32,519 nt of DNA, taken from positions 30,968 to 63,486 of the forward strand of contig JADMKJ010000206.1 in assembly GCA_015478855.1 (NCBI GenBank), written 5' to 3'. Each line of letters opens with the position of its first letter. The first letter of the stretch is position 1. The notes beneath the pieces were generated by a model. That model was not told where the DNA came from, did not search any database, and saw nothing but the letters and a program-made list of their open reading frames with translations. The DNA is from Proteiniphilum sp. GTDB taxonomy: Bacteria; Bacteroidota; Bacteroidia; Bacteroidales; Dysgonomonadaceae. The translations under genes were made by a program, and so were the position numbers. This document shows positions 1 to 7,053 of this stretch, piece after piece.

Positions 1-2
1 GT

Positions 3-100
3 CAGTGGTCAGCAATCAGTGATCAGCAATCAGTGGTCAGTGGTCAGCTTTATTACTTAATTCTTATTTGTTAATTTTTAATTCTTAATTCTTAATTCTC
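3..100. repeat. 7-bp tandem repeat array, two unit types in one phase
   Basis: The stretch divides into 14 contiguous 7-base units without losing phase. The first seven resemble CAGTGGT (exact at 3-9, 31-37 and 38-44; variants CAGCAAT at 10-16 and 24-30). From 52 on the units are AT-rich and converge on AATTCTT (exact at 59-65, 80-86, 87-93). The array covers the last codons and stop of rfbD (85-100). Read on the minus strand, each exact unit carries a TGA or TAA. The left end may continue beyond the window. There is no spacer structure, so this is not CRISPR. Confidence 0.85.
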
Positions 101-960
101 CTTATGCATTTGCCGAGGGCTTCCTCCCATGAAGGTATTACCACACTAAATGTATGGCAGATTTTGGAGAGGTCCATCACGCTGTATGCAGGACGCGCTG
201 CCACTGAATTGAACTCTTCTGTTTTGATCGGGATCAATTCACATCTCTCTAATCCCGCCAGTTTCTTTATCTCCTGAGCAAAACCGAACCAGGTGGTCTC
301 ACCCCTGTTTGAAAAATGATAGATCCCGCTCTTCCATTCGTTCTCCTCGGCATGTTGCAGCATATGCAGTATCATCTCTGCCAGATCGGCCGCGTAGGTA
401 GGTGTACCCCGCTGGTCAGCGACAATGGAAAGTTGCTCCCTTTCGTTCATCAGTCTCATCATCGTCTTCACGAAATTCGATCCGAATTCAGAATAGAGCC
501 ATGAGGTACGCAGGATGATCCAGTCACCGGCATGTTCCTGTAATGCCTCCTCACCCTTTAACTTCGATTGACCGTATACAGACAGGGGATCAGCCGTCAT
601 TTTTTCGGTGTATGGAACCGATGACTTTCCGTCGAAAACAAAATCGGTAGAGAGATGAATCACTTTCACGTCGTACTGTCCAGCAACCCTGGCAATATTC
701 TCCACCGCCGCTGCATTCACCACATATGCTTTCTCAACATCCTCCTCCGCTTTATCCACAGCTGTATAGGCAGCGCAATTGACGATATATTGTATCTGGT
801 AATCGTTCACATAGGAAACGATCTGCTGCCTGTCGGTGATATCCAGCTCATTTGCATCGGTATACAGAAACCTGAACGGCAGATTAAGGCGGCCGGTCAA
901 TGCTTTCATTTCACGACCCAGTTGTCCGTCAGCACCCGTTACCAGCACATTCTTCTCCAC
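85..960 (-). CDS. rfbD: dTDP-4-dehydrorhamnose reductase
   Basis: NADPH-dependent short-chain dehydrogenase-type reductase for the last step of dTDP-L-rhamnose synthesis, supplying rhamnose for surface polysaccharide. From the GTG at 960 the protein has 291 residues, the usual family length. It starts VEKNVLVTGADGQLG, with the nucleotide-binding glycine motif at residues 8-15, NCAAYTAVDKAE in the middle, the STD motif near 104-106 and the catalytic YxxxK pair Y129/K133. The open frame extends upstream to ATG codons at 1041 and 1086, but those 27-42 extra residues look unlike the family and lead back toward repeat DNA, so I prefer GTG 960. No good Shine-Dalgarno sequence is seen at any of the three. 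The last codons and the stop lie inside the 7-bp repeat array. It follows the DUF4924 gene on the same strand, probably co-transcribed. Confidence 0.9.
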   Translation of the reverse strand: MEKNVLVTGADGQLGREMKALTGRLNLPFRFLYTDANELDITDRQQIVSYVNDYQIQYIVNCAAYTAVDKAEEDVEKAYVVNAAAVENIARVAGQYDVKVIHLSTDFVFDGKSSVPYTEKMTADPLSVYGQSKLKGEEALQEHAGDWIILRTSWLYSEFGSNFVKTMMRLMNEREQLSIVADQRGTPTYAADLAEMILHMLQHAEENEWKSGIYHFSNRGETTWFGFAQEIKKLAGLERCELIPIKTEEFNSVAARPAYSVMDLSKICHTFSVVIPSWEEALGKCIRRIKN

Positions 961-1082
961 CAGACCATAGAAATAAACCTGTTTGGGGGTCTCTTTCTCT
1001 ATTCCTCCCAGCGCTTTGCTAAATCCTGTAAAAATTGCCATTTCACTTGTTGTTAACGGATAATGATACGATCGGTCAGTTT

Positions 1083-1124
1083 TCAACGATCAACTTCACT
1101 TTTCACTTTTCATCATTGATTATT
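1083..1124. repeat. Short degenerate 7-bp repeat
   Basis: Two exact copies of CACTTTT lie at 1097-1103 and 1104-1110, flanked in the same 7-base phase by weaker units (CATCATT 1111-1117, GATTATT 1118-1124, TCAACTT 1090-1096). The array starts inside the last codons of the DUF4924 gene. On the minus strand it is rich in TGA. Only the two central units are exact, so the flanking units are a tentative reading. Confidence 0.5.
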
Positions 1125-1658
1125 AAATCCCGGCTCTTCGTTGTCAATCGTCTTGTATTTGATTGAGAGCAGGCGCAACAAAGCGGTGATTTGTGTGACC
1201 GCTGCCTGCGTTTCACCTGAGATCTCACGCTTCTGCAGCTTTAACAAAAGATAACCGTACAGTGCCGTGAAGCATGTCTCCAGTTCAGAAACTTTCTCGT
1301 TGCCCGATTTAGCCCTTAAAGCGATGATATGAGGAAGTGTATTGTAATAAGTACCAATATATTCAGATTCTTTGGGATCTTTCAATAACCGCAGATGTAC
1401 ATCGGTAAGATCAATCACTATATTTTTGTTTATTTGCAGATGTCCCTCTTTTTGAAGGCCTTCTGTTTTCATCATCAGAATCAACCCTTCATACCAGTCA
1501 CGTGCCATTTTCCTCTCTTCCTCCGTCTGATAAGAAGAATTGATAATCGATTGCTCAATCTTATCCGGGTCAAGATCGTAGGCCCGTAAAAGATCTTCTG
1601 TCTGCCACATGAAGAGCAGGTACTCGGCGATGTTCTCTTGTTTATTTGGGATCTTCAT
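1113..1658 (-). CDS. DUF4924 family protein
   Basis: A 181-residue soluble protein resembling the DUF4924 family, found in Bacteroidota. The N-terminal part contains the family-like segment IAEYLLFMWQTEDLLRAYDL (residues 10-29), followed by an acidic helical region and a central segment with VIDLTDVHLRLL. No signal peptide, membrane segment or catalytic motif is visible. It is probably mostly helical and cytoplasmic. No function is established that I know of. It precedes rfbD on the same strand, a neighbourhood I recall from Bacteroidales. A TAnnTTTG box at 1716-1723 on the minus strand gives a likely promoter, with a leader of roughly 50 bases. Confidence 0.8.
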   Translation of the reverse strand: MKIPNKQENIAEYLLFMWQTEDLLRAYDLDPDKIEQSIINSSYQTEEERKMARDWYEGLILMMKTEGLQKEGHLQINKNIVIDLTDVHLRLLKDPKESEYIGTYYNTLPHIIALRAKSGNEKVSELETCFTALYGYLLLKLQKREISGETQAAVTQITALLRLLSIKYKTIDNEEPGFNNQ

Positions 1659-1704
1659 TGTTGTGAGTTGTGATAAGGGTATACAGATTTCCCGAAACTT
1701 TCAC

Positions 1705-1712
1705 TAAATTTG
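1705..1712 (+). promoter_or_regulatory. -7 promoter box for the MBL hydrolase gene
   Basis: TAAATTTG matches the Bacteroidota -7 consensus TAnnTTTG exactly and ends 18 bases before the ATG at 1731. No clear -33 TTTG lies at the expected spacing. It also explains the TTG at 1710 as promoter sequence rather than a start codon. Confidence 0.5.
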
Positions 1713-1715
1713 CCA

Positions 1716-1723
1716 CAAAAGTA
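1716..1723 (-). promoter_or_regulatory. -7 promoter box for DUF4924-rfbD
   Basis: On the minus strand this reads TACTTTTG, an exact TAnnTTTG match, about 57 bases before the ATG at 1658. It lies three bases from the opposing plus-strand box at 1705-1712, so the two promoters overlap. A matching -33 element is not obvious. Confidence 0.5.
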
Positions 1724-1730
1724 CGAATTT

Positions 1731-2513
1731 ATGCTCAAGTATCATATTATTGAATCAGGTTATTTTCTGGGCGATGGTGGGGTGATGTTCGGTCCGGTAC
1801 CGAAAAAATACTGGTCGGCCAAATACAGGGTGGATGAAAAGAACATGTGCGAGATGTCGCTGCGCTGTCTTTTTATCGAGACCGATGAGAGACGGATCCT
1901 CGTGGATGCCGGCCTGGGTGATAAGCACGATGCACGATTGAAATTTTTTCAACCCTACAAGCAAAAGTCTATTGCAGATGAAATCCGTAAGATTGGTTAT
2001 GAACCGGAAGAGGTGACCGATGTGATTCTCACCCATCTCCATTTCGATCATTGTGGGGCGAGTACTGTGTTCAATGAAAGGAACGAGGCAGTTCCCACCT
2101 ACCCCAATGCCACCTATCACGTGAGTCTCGCACAATGGAAGAACTACAGGAACCCGTCTCTTTTCGAGAAAGGGTCGTTTTTCCCCGAGAATATCGAGCC
2201 GGTATATGATGCCGGACAGCTGCAGTTCGTGCTCGGGGATATGCAGTTCGATGAGAACATCCGACTTGAACTATACGACGGACATACACCCGGACAGATC
2301 GTGGTGCTGTTTGATACGGAGGAGGGCAACTTCGCCTACCCGGGCGATGTGGTGCCCACCTCACTGAACCTCTCATTAAGCTGGCTCTCAGCCTATGACA
2401 ACAGTGTGGCCGTCGCCATGGAAGAGAAAAAACGATTCCTGGACAAAGCCAAAAAAGAGCAACGCACCCTGATATTTTATCATGATGCCTATACCCCTAT
2501 GGCGAAATTATGA
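1731..2513 (+). CDS. Metallo-beta-lactamase fold hydrolase
   Basis: A 260-residue cytoplasmic protein of the metallo-beta-lactamase superfamily (lactonase/glyoxalase II-like group). It carries the metal motif THLHFDH (H102, H104, D106, H107), then H185 in DGHTPGQ, D206 in YPGD and H251 in FYHD, so both metal sites look complete. There is no signal peptide. The substrate cannot be told from sequence; hydrolysis of an ester, thioester or lactone is the family norm. The open frame extends to a TTG at 1710, but that codon lies in the promoter box, so ATG 1731 (MLKYHIIESGYF) is the start. It is divergent from DUF4924 and followed 28 bases later by a secreted hydrolase that has its own promoter box. 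Confidence 0.85.
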   Translation: MLKYHIIESGYFLGDGGVMFGPVPKKYWSAKYRVDEKNMCEMSLRCLFIETDERRILVDAGLGDKHDARLKFFQPYKQKSIADEIRKIGYEPEEVTDVILTHLHFDHCGASTVFNERNEAVPTYPNATYHVSLAQWKNYRNPSLFEKGSFFPENIEPVYDAGQLQFVLGDMQFDENIRLELYDGHTPGQIVVLFDTEEGNFAYPGDVVPTSLNLSLSWLSAYDNSVAVAMEEKKRFLDKAKKEQRTLIFYHDAYTPMAKL

Positions 2514-2514
2514 T

Positions 2515-2522
2515 TATCTTTG
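2515..2522 (+). promoter_or_regulatory. -7 promoter box for the S9-like hydrolase
   Basis: TATCTTTG is an exact TAnnTTTG match beginning just after the preceding stop codon and ending 19 bases before the ATG at 2542. No clear -33 box is visible; the position it would occupy is inside the upstream coding sequence. Confidence 0.45.
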
Positions 2523-2541
2523 ATCAAACAATCCAGATCAT

Positions 2542-3633
2542 ATGGCACGCAACAGGTTAAGATTCATTATCATACTCCTTATTTGTGGTGCAGCAGCAAC
2601 AGGTGCAGCAGCCCAGACAGACTCCACCATCCAGCAGCGTACAGAAGAGCTGCAGAAAAAGGTTGACGACTATGCCCATCGATTCGATATCCTGGAGAAA
2701 CAGATCGATGATCTGCTCTGGTTCGAGCGGCTGGGTGATCTGGCGCACATCGACAAAGTCCGGCTTACAAGCACTCCCCGCTGGAAGCCGAAGGATCCCG
2801 ATGACCGGTTCGCAGACAACAAGCTGCAGTTTTACAGCTATATCTTTATCCCGAAAGATATCAGAAGAAACAAAAAGTATCCCCTGATCGTGCTCCCACA
2901 CAGCGGCATCCATGCTAACTTCTCCACCTACTACTACCACATCGTGCGGGAGCTGGTGACACAGGGCTATATCGTTGTCTCTGCTGAGTACAGGGGCAGC
3001 ACAGGTTATGGAAAAACAACCTATGAGAACATTGATTATGGCGGACGTGAGAACGACGATGTGCTGGCCAGCCTCGACTACATGATTGAGAACTACTCAA
3101 TGGTCGACCCGGAACGGGTGGGTGTGATAGGCTGGAGCCACGGGGGGATGATTGCATTGATGCAGATCCTGCAGCATGGCGACAGATACCGCTGTGCCTT
3201 TGCCGGCGTGCCGGTGAGCGACCTGGAGAGCCGTCTCGCCTCTCACGACGAAAGCTACAGCGACTATTTCACTGCCCCCTATCATGTCGGTGAATCGATT
3301 GAGGAGAACCCGGCAGAATATGCCCGCCGCTCACCCACACATTATGCCGCCAGCCTGGACAAACCACTGCTGATCTACACCAACACCAACGACAATGATG
3401 TCTACGTGGAGGAGGTGAAGCTGATGATCGAGCGGTTGAAAGAGCTGGGTAAGCAGTTCGAGTACAAGGTGTTTCAGGATGCCTCTGGTGGTCACGGTTT
3501 CGACCGCATCGACACGAAGGAGGCAACCGATATCCGCTTCACAGTCTACAAATTCCTGGAACGATACCTGAATCCGCCCAAACCGTTTCAATCTGCCTCA
3601 GAGATGCGGAAGGCAGCCTATGGATTTAATTAG
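2542..3633 (+). CDS. Secreted prolyl-oligopeptidase-like (S9) alpha/beta hydrolase
   Basis: 363 residues. An N-terminal signal peptide (about residues 1-25, cleavage near AAAQ) is followed by a charged helical segment (30-65) and an alpha/beta-hydrolase domain. The S9-type triad is recognisable: nucleophile S199 in GWSHGG, D284 in TNTNDNDV and H318 in GGHGF. RGSTGYG (151-157) is typical of the S9 catalytic domain. The long beta-propeller of full S9 peptidases is absent, so this is a stand-alone catalytic domain, likely periplasmic. It could be a peptidase or an esterase. Its 3' end overlaps the convergent M56 gene by 8 bases. Confidence 0.85.
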   Translation: MARNRLRFIIILLICGAAATGAAAQTDSTIQQRTEELQKKVDDYAHRFDILEKQIDDLLWFERLGDLAHIDKVRLTSTPRWKPKDPDDRFADNKLQFYSYIFIPKDIRRNKKYPLIVLPHSGIHANFSTYYYHIVRELVTQGYIVVSAEYRGSTGYGKTTYENIDYGGRENDDVLASLDYMIENYSMVDPERVGVIGWSHGGMIALMQILQHGDRYRCAFAGVPVSDLESRLASHDESYSDYFTAPYHVGESIEENPAEYARRSPTHYAASLDKPLLIYTNTNDNDVYVEEVKLMIERLKELGKQFEYKVFQDASGGHGFDRIDTKEATDIRFTVYKFLERYLNPPKPFQSASEMRKAAYGFN

Positions 3634-5182
3634 TCGCTTTTTTGCGGGTAATCACGATGACTCCATTCTTCCCCTTTTCACCATAAAACTTCACTCCGGA
3701 AATCCCCTTAAGTACGTTAATCGACTCAATCTCATCGGGTGAGACAGAATTCAGGTCAAATGCGGCATCCTGTATCTCTCCGTCCAGAATCAGAAGTGGT
3801 TCTTCCCCATGCAGTCCATAAGCTGCTTTCACCCCCTTTTTAGTTGTGATGAGAATGACACCATCTTTGCCTCTTTCACCATATTTTTCGGTAGCATAAC
3901 TGTTTTTCAGCACCTCGATGGCCTTAATAAGATCAGGATCAATGTCACTTATCGACTCTATCTCCTTGCCATCCAGAACGTAGAGTGGACTGGCTCCAAC
4001 TCCCTGAACCGACATGACAGATATCGAATCTTTCTCTTTCATCGATCCGTAACCGATCACTTCTACATCCTCCATCTTTTTGTGCTCAATCCTTATCCCC
4101 TGAGCATGGGTCGTGTCTACCTGCTCTCTCACTTTACCCGACAGTATGATTGAGTCTTCTACTACTATTCTCACCTTCTTCAATTCAAGTGAATCATTGG
4201 TAAAGTCAACAAATTCTTCCGGCTGAACGATCGATTCTCCTTCCTTCATGGTTTTTACAAAAGAATCTGCTGTTGCTATTCCGGGAATACCCGCATACAA
4301 ACCCGGGACCGAAAGTGCCACCATTGTCAGTAACAACACCGGCAGGATGACCGTGTAGCTCCATCTCATTTGTTTGTCATTCTTGTTTTTCATCATCATA
4401 GTGATTCTTTTGTGCATATCGCGATGCCGGAAATTGTTTGCCAGCGCAAACTTTTGCTCACCCACGCTCTTGCGGATTAATAGTAGTTGATATTGCTTTA
4501 TTTCGATACCTTCATTAAGCACTTGTGCATCTGCCTGATATTCGTGCACCGACTGAATCTCACGACGCAACAACCAGGAGAAGGGGTTGAACCAGAAAAC
4601 AGAAGTGAACAAATCGAGGAATATCATATCAAATGAGTGGTGTAAACGGATATGAGCCCGTTCATGTAGAATGATTGCCTGATTCTCTTTCACCAGAGCT
4701 CTATCAGGTAGTACAACATAGTTCATCCAACTGAAGGGTGCAATATCTTTGTCGGTCAGACAGAGTATCGTATTATCAACGAGTTTCTCTTTCCGTGTGT
4801 TCCTGATAATGCTGATGATCTGGACCAGCCCGATCAGGTAACGTACAAGCGCGAATAAAAAACCGGTTATCAATGTCACCATAAGCAACTCTCTCCAGGG
4901 CAACATTGGCTGTGGTGCTGTCATACCGGAAATTTCCGAAACAGGAATTGATGATATGTCCCATTGAATATTTTGGGTAAGTGGGCCTCTGTTAAAATCG
5001 GGAATCAGATTGAAACGGAACAACGGGAGGATTGTCGCCAGGAGGGCTATTGCAATCAGTAAAAACCGATTGATAGCATGGAAGCTGTTTTTAGCGAAGA
5101 AAAGTTTGTAGAAACCGTAAAAAAGCACCATTGAAACAGATGCACGAAGCAGATAATAGAGTAGATTTTCCATGGCAATCAC
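3626..5182 (-). CDS. BlaR1-like M56 membrane metalloprotease with two TonB-plug-like repeats
   Basis: A 518-residue inner-membrane sensor protease. Hydrophobic segments lie at about 9-28, 38-58, 97-125 and 275-297. The zinc motif HERAH (173-177) and the E214 region (HEYQAD) mark an active M56 peptidase facing the cytoplasm. After the last membrane segment the extracytoplasmic part holds a segment containing VEVIGYGS (373-380) and two copies of a SusC/TonB-plug-like unit: PLYVLDGKEI to GVILITTKK (399-449) and PLLILDGEIQ to GVIVITRKK (462-515). In the BlaR1 family the protease inactivates the partner repressor on a signal. Its start ATGA overlaps the blaI-like stop; an alternative ATG lies at 5173. 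No penicillin-binding domain is present, so the signal is unlikely to be a beta-lactam. Confidence 0.88.
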   Translation of the reverse strand: MIAMENLLYYLLRASVSMVLFYGFYKLFFAKNSFHAINRFLLIAIALLATILPLFRFNLIPDFNRGPLTQNIQWDISSIPVSEISGMTAPQPMLPWRELLMVTLITGFLFALVRYLIGLVQIISIIRNTRKEKLVDNTILCLTDKDIAPFSWMNYVVLPDRALVKENQAIILHERAHIRLHHSFDMIFLDLFTSVFWFNPFSWLLRREIQSVHEYQADAQVLNEGIEIKQYQLLLIRKSVGEQKFALANNFRHRDMHKRITMMMKNKNDKQMRWSYTVILPVLLLTMVALSVPGLYAGIPGIATADSFVKTMKEGESIVQPEEFVDFTNDSLELKKVRIVVEDSIILSGKVREQVDTTHAQGIRIEHKKMEDVEVIGYGSMKEKDSISVMSVQGVGASPLYVLDGKEIESISDIDPDLIKAIEVLKNSYATEKYGERGKDGVILITTKKGVKAAYGLHGEEPLLILDGEIQDAAFDLNSVSPDEIESINVLKGISGVKFYGEKGKNGVIVITRKKATN

Positions 5183-5547
5183 TTTCTTTTGTGCAACTTC
5201 TCCACTTCATTAAGCATTTCCCTCACTTCATCCACAGAGATATTCTTTTCCTTGATAAGTGATGAGACCACACTCAGGTAGGAATCACCAAAATACTTCT
5301 TCACCACATTCTTCAACGTCCCGTTGCGATATGCCTCCTCACTGATCACTTTGTAATAACGATAGGTGGAACCGAAAGATTCGTGAGACAGAAAACCTTT
5401 TTCCTCCAGTGAACGGACATAGGTGGAAAGTGTATTAAAGTGCGGTCTCGGATCAGGATACATCTCCACGAGTTGTTTTACAAAAAGCGCCTCATTATCC
5501 CAAAAATAACGCATTACCTCTTCTTCTCTGGCTGTTAATTCTTTCAT
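5179..5547 (-). CDS. BlaI/MecI/CopY family transcriptional repressor
   Basis: 122 residues, the usual length for this winged-helix family. The N-terminus MKELTAREEEVMRYFWD, the recognition region around HFNTLSTYVRSLEEKGFL and the C-terminal dimerisation helices (SLIKEKNISVDEVREML) fit BlaI/MecI. It should bind as a dimer to operators upstream of its own gene and is the expected cleavage target of the M56 protease encoded next. The two genes overlap by 4 bases and form one operon. The promoter at 5576-5583 is flanked by inverted and direct TAACTA sites that are good operator candidates. Other targets cannot be named; no beta-lactamase or copper gene is nearby. Confidence 0.9.
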   Translation of the reverse strand: MKELTAREEEVMRYFWDNEALFVKQLVEMYPDPRPHFNTLSTYVRSLEEKGFLSHESFGSTYRYYKVISEEAYRNGTLKNVVKKYFGDSYLSVVSSLIKEKNISVDEVREMLNEVEKLHKRK

Positions 5548-5575
5548 CTTTGCAAACCATTTTTGATTGACGCCA

Positions 5576-5621
5576 CAAACATAACTAATATTTCTCGTTT
5601 AATAACTAAACACTATAGTTA
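5576..5621 (-). promoter_or_regulatory. Promoter and candidate BlaI operator
   Basis: On the minus strand TATGTTTG (5583-5576) is an exact -7 TAnnTTTG box 28 bases before the repressor ATG. Upstream, TAACTA (plus strand) occurs at 5582-5587 and again at 5603-5608, exactly 21 bases apart, and an inverted copy TAGTTA lies at 5616-5621. The palindrome ACTATAGT sits at 5612-5619. This resembles the dyad operators of BlaI-type repressors and overlaps the -7 and -33 regions, consistent with autorepression. Confidence 0.55.
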
Positions 5622-5655
5622 ATATACGTGGCAGGATGGTTAAAAAATATAAATA

Positions 5656-5684
5656 CAAAAAACCGACTGAAATTCAGCCGGTTT
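5656..5684 (-). terminator. Rho-independent terminator after the Arc-like gene
   Basis: Hairpin with arms AAACCGACTGA (5660-5670) and its near-complement ending 5684, one mismatch in an 11-12 bp stem and a very short loop. On the minus strand it is followed by a run of T (complement of the A run at 5657-5662). It lies 24 bases after the stop of the gene at 5708-5872. Confidence 0.75.
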
Positions 5685-5707
5685 AAGTTACAATGCATTG
5701 TTGTAAA

Positions 5708-5872
5708 TTATTTCTTCAAACGTCCGTTTTTTTTGAGCGCCTGATCCAGTATCCACTGTATTTGTCCGTTCACGCTGCGGAATTCATCTGCAGCCCATTT
5801 CTCAATAGCCTCCATCGTCTCCGAATCGAGTCGCAACGCGAAATTCCTGGTTGTTCTCTCTTTCTTCGGCAT
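5708..5872 (-). CDS. Small Arc-family (ribbon-helix-helix-like) DNA-binding protein
   Basis: 54 residues: a basic start MPKKERTTR, a short strand NFALRLDSE, then helices ETMEAIEKWAADEF and VNGQIQWILDQALKK, the layout of Arc/MetJ ribbon-helix-helix proteins. The start at 5872 is decided by a strong Shine-Dalgarno sequence, AAAGGAGGAG, just upstream, rare in this phylum; the longer frame reaching 5992 is unlikely. It likely acts as a dimeric DNA-binding regulator. It follows the SPFH gene on the same strand after a 213-base gap with its own promoter candidate, and I recall the same pairing from other Bacteroidales. Its target is unknown; the fit to an antitoxin is weak because no toxin gene adjoins it. 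Confidence 0.8.
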   Translation of the reverse strand: MPKKERTTRNFALRLDSETMEAIEKWAADEFRSVNGQIQWILDQALKKNGRLKK

Positions 5873-5913
5873 CAACTCCTCCTTTAGTGATTTAACTTTT
5901 GCATATTCATGCT

Positions 5914-5944
5914 GAAATGTATAGAGCCAAACATGGATCACAAA
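5914..5944 (-). promoter_or_regulatory. Promoter candidate for the Arc-like gene
   Basis: Minus strand: TTTG (5944-5941), 19 bases, then TACATTTC (5921-5914), which matches TAnnTTTG except the last base. The spacing is the one expected in Bacteroidota. It lies about 41 bases upstream of the start codon at 5872. Confidence 0.45.
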
Positions 5945-6085
5945 ACATTGTCCGTCGTACAATTTCGAAAAGTGAACACAGAAATTAAACAAGTTATATT
6001 TCTGTTAAACATAGAAAAAGTCTCTCTTTTATGAAAATCCAGCTGTATAGGTACCATTCGAATCATGAATGAGTGACTAATTATT

Positions 6086-7018
6086 TTACTGGTACAACGA
6101 CCCGGTATTCAACACCGGCTGTGCCGCTTCATCGGCACAAAGCACCACCAGCAGGTTGCTCACCATCGCTGCTTTCTTGTCACTGTCAAGTTCAACAATA
6201 TTTTCATCCTCTATACGATCGAGTGCCATCTTCACCATGGTCACCGCTCCCTCCACGATCTTCTCGCGGGCAGAAATGATGGCTTCAGCCTGCTGGCGGC
6301 GCAGCATCACTGCAGCAATCTCAGGAGCATAAGCCAGGTAGTTGATACGTGCCTCCACGATCTCTATTCCCGCCATGTCGAGTCGGCTATTCAGCTCCTT
6401 CAACATTTCTTCATTGATCTCTTCCCCACCCGACCGCAACGTCTGCTCATTATCTGAAACCACGTTGTTGTCGTATGCATAGAGACCGGCGACCTGCCTC
6501 AGGGCAGCATCGCTTTGCACAGCAACGAAGTTCTCGAATGCATTCATCTGTTTGGAGACGTTGTAAACAACAGCATTATCTTTCGTCGTAGCCAGTGTTT
6601 GCGCATCTATCTCGAACATCGATTTATAGGTATCCTTCAGCTTCCATACCAGCACAAGTCCGATAAGTACCGGATTACCCACCTTATCGTTCACTTTAAT
6701 CGGATTCACGTTCAGGTTGCGTGCACGCATGGATAGTTTCTTTTTCGTCATAAAGGGATGTACCCAAAAGAATCCCGTTTCCTTTAATACCCCGTTATAT
6801 CTCCCGAAAAAGATCATTACAATCGCTTCATTGGGTTCCAGTTTGGCAAAACCGAATAAAAAAATGAACCAGAGAATAGAGAGCACGATGCCACCAATAA
6901 TTCCCCAGAAGCCCAGTGAAAATAGCCATGCACATACACCCAGCATTACCAACAAGAGAAAGAGCATTAAAAATCCGTTTAGTTTTAATCCCCTAAAATT
7001 GAATTCTTTTGTTCCCAT
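6086..7018 (-). CDS. SPFH/Band 7 (prohibitin-like) membrane protein
   Basis: 310 residues. Two N-terminal hydrophobic segments (about 15-33 and 36-57) are followed directly by a Band 7 domain opening with KLEPNEAIVMIFFGRYNGVLKE-like sequence. A long helical stretch rich in charged residues and alanine (about 195-275, with RRQQAEAIISAREKIVEGA) is the SPFH coiled-coil. Proteins of this family form ring-shaped oligomers on membranes and often organise proteases or lipid domains. No NfeD partner is adjacent. The downstream neighbour is the Arc-like DNA-binding gene. A -7 box at 7054-7061 fits the start at 7018. Confidence 0.88.
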   Translation of the reverse strand: MGTKEFNFRGLKLNGFLMLFLLLVMLGVCAWLFSLGFWGIIGGIVLSILWFIFLFGFAKLEPNEAIVMIFFGRYNGVLKETGFFWVHPFMTKKKLSMRARNLNVNPIKVNDKVGNPVLIGLVLVWKLKDTYKSMFEIDAQTLATTKDNAVVYNVSKQMNAFENFVAVQSDAALRQVAGLYAYDNNVVSDNEQTLRSGGEEINEEMLKELNSRLDMAGIEIVEARINYLAYAPEIAAVMLRRQQAEAIISAREKIVEGAVTMVKMALDRIEDENIVELDSDKKAAMVSNLLVVLCADEAAQPVLNTGSLYQ

Positions 7019-7053
7019 AATAATAAATTTATAATGATATTATATTGATATCA

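Noticed and set aside
1..100. CRISPR array
   Set aside because: Units of 7 bases are directly adjacent, with no spacers or palindromic repeat and no cas genes.
1710..1730. TTG start giving a 267-residue MBL hydrolase
   Set aside because: The TTG lies in the TAAATTTG promoter box, and the family-like sequence begins at ATG 1731.
5873..5992. N-terminal extension of the Arc-like gene
   Set aside because: A strong Shine-Dalgarno sequence precedes ATG 5872, and the extension contains the promoter candidate and unrelated sequence.
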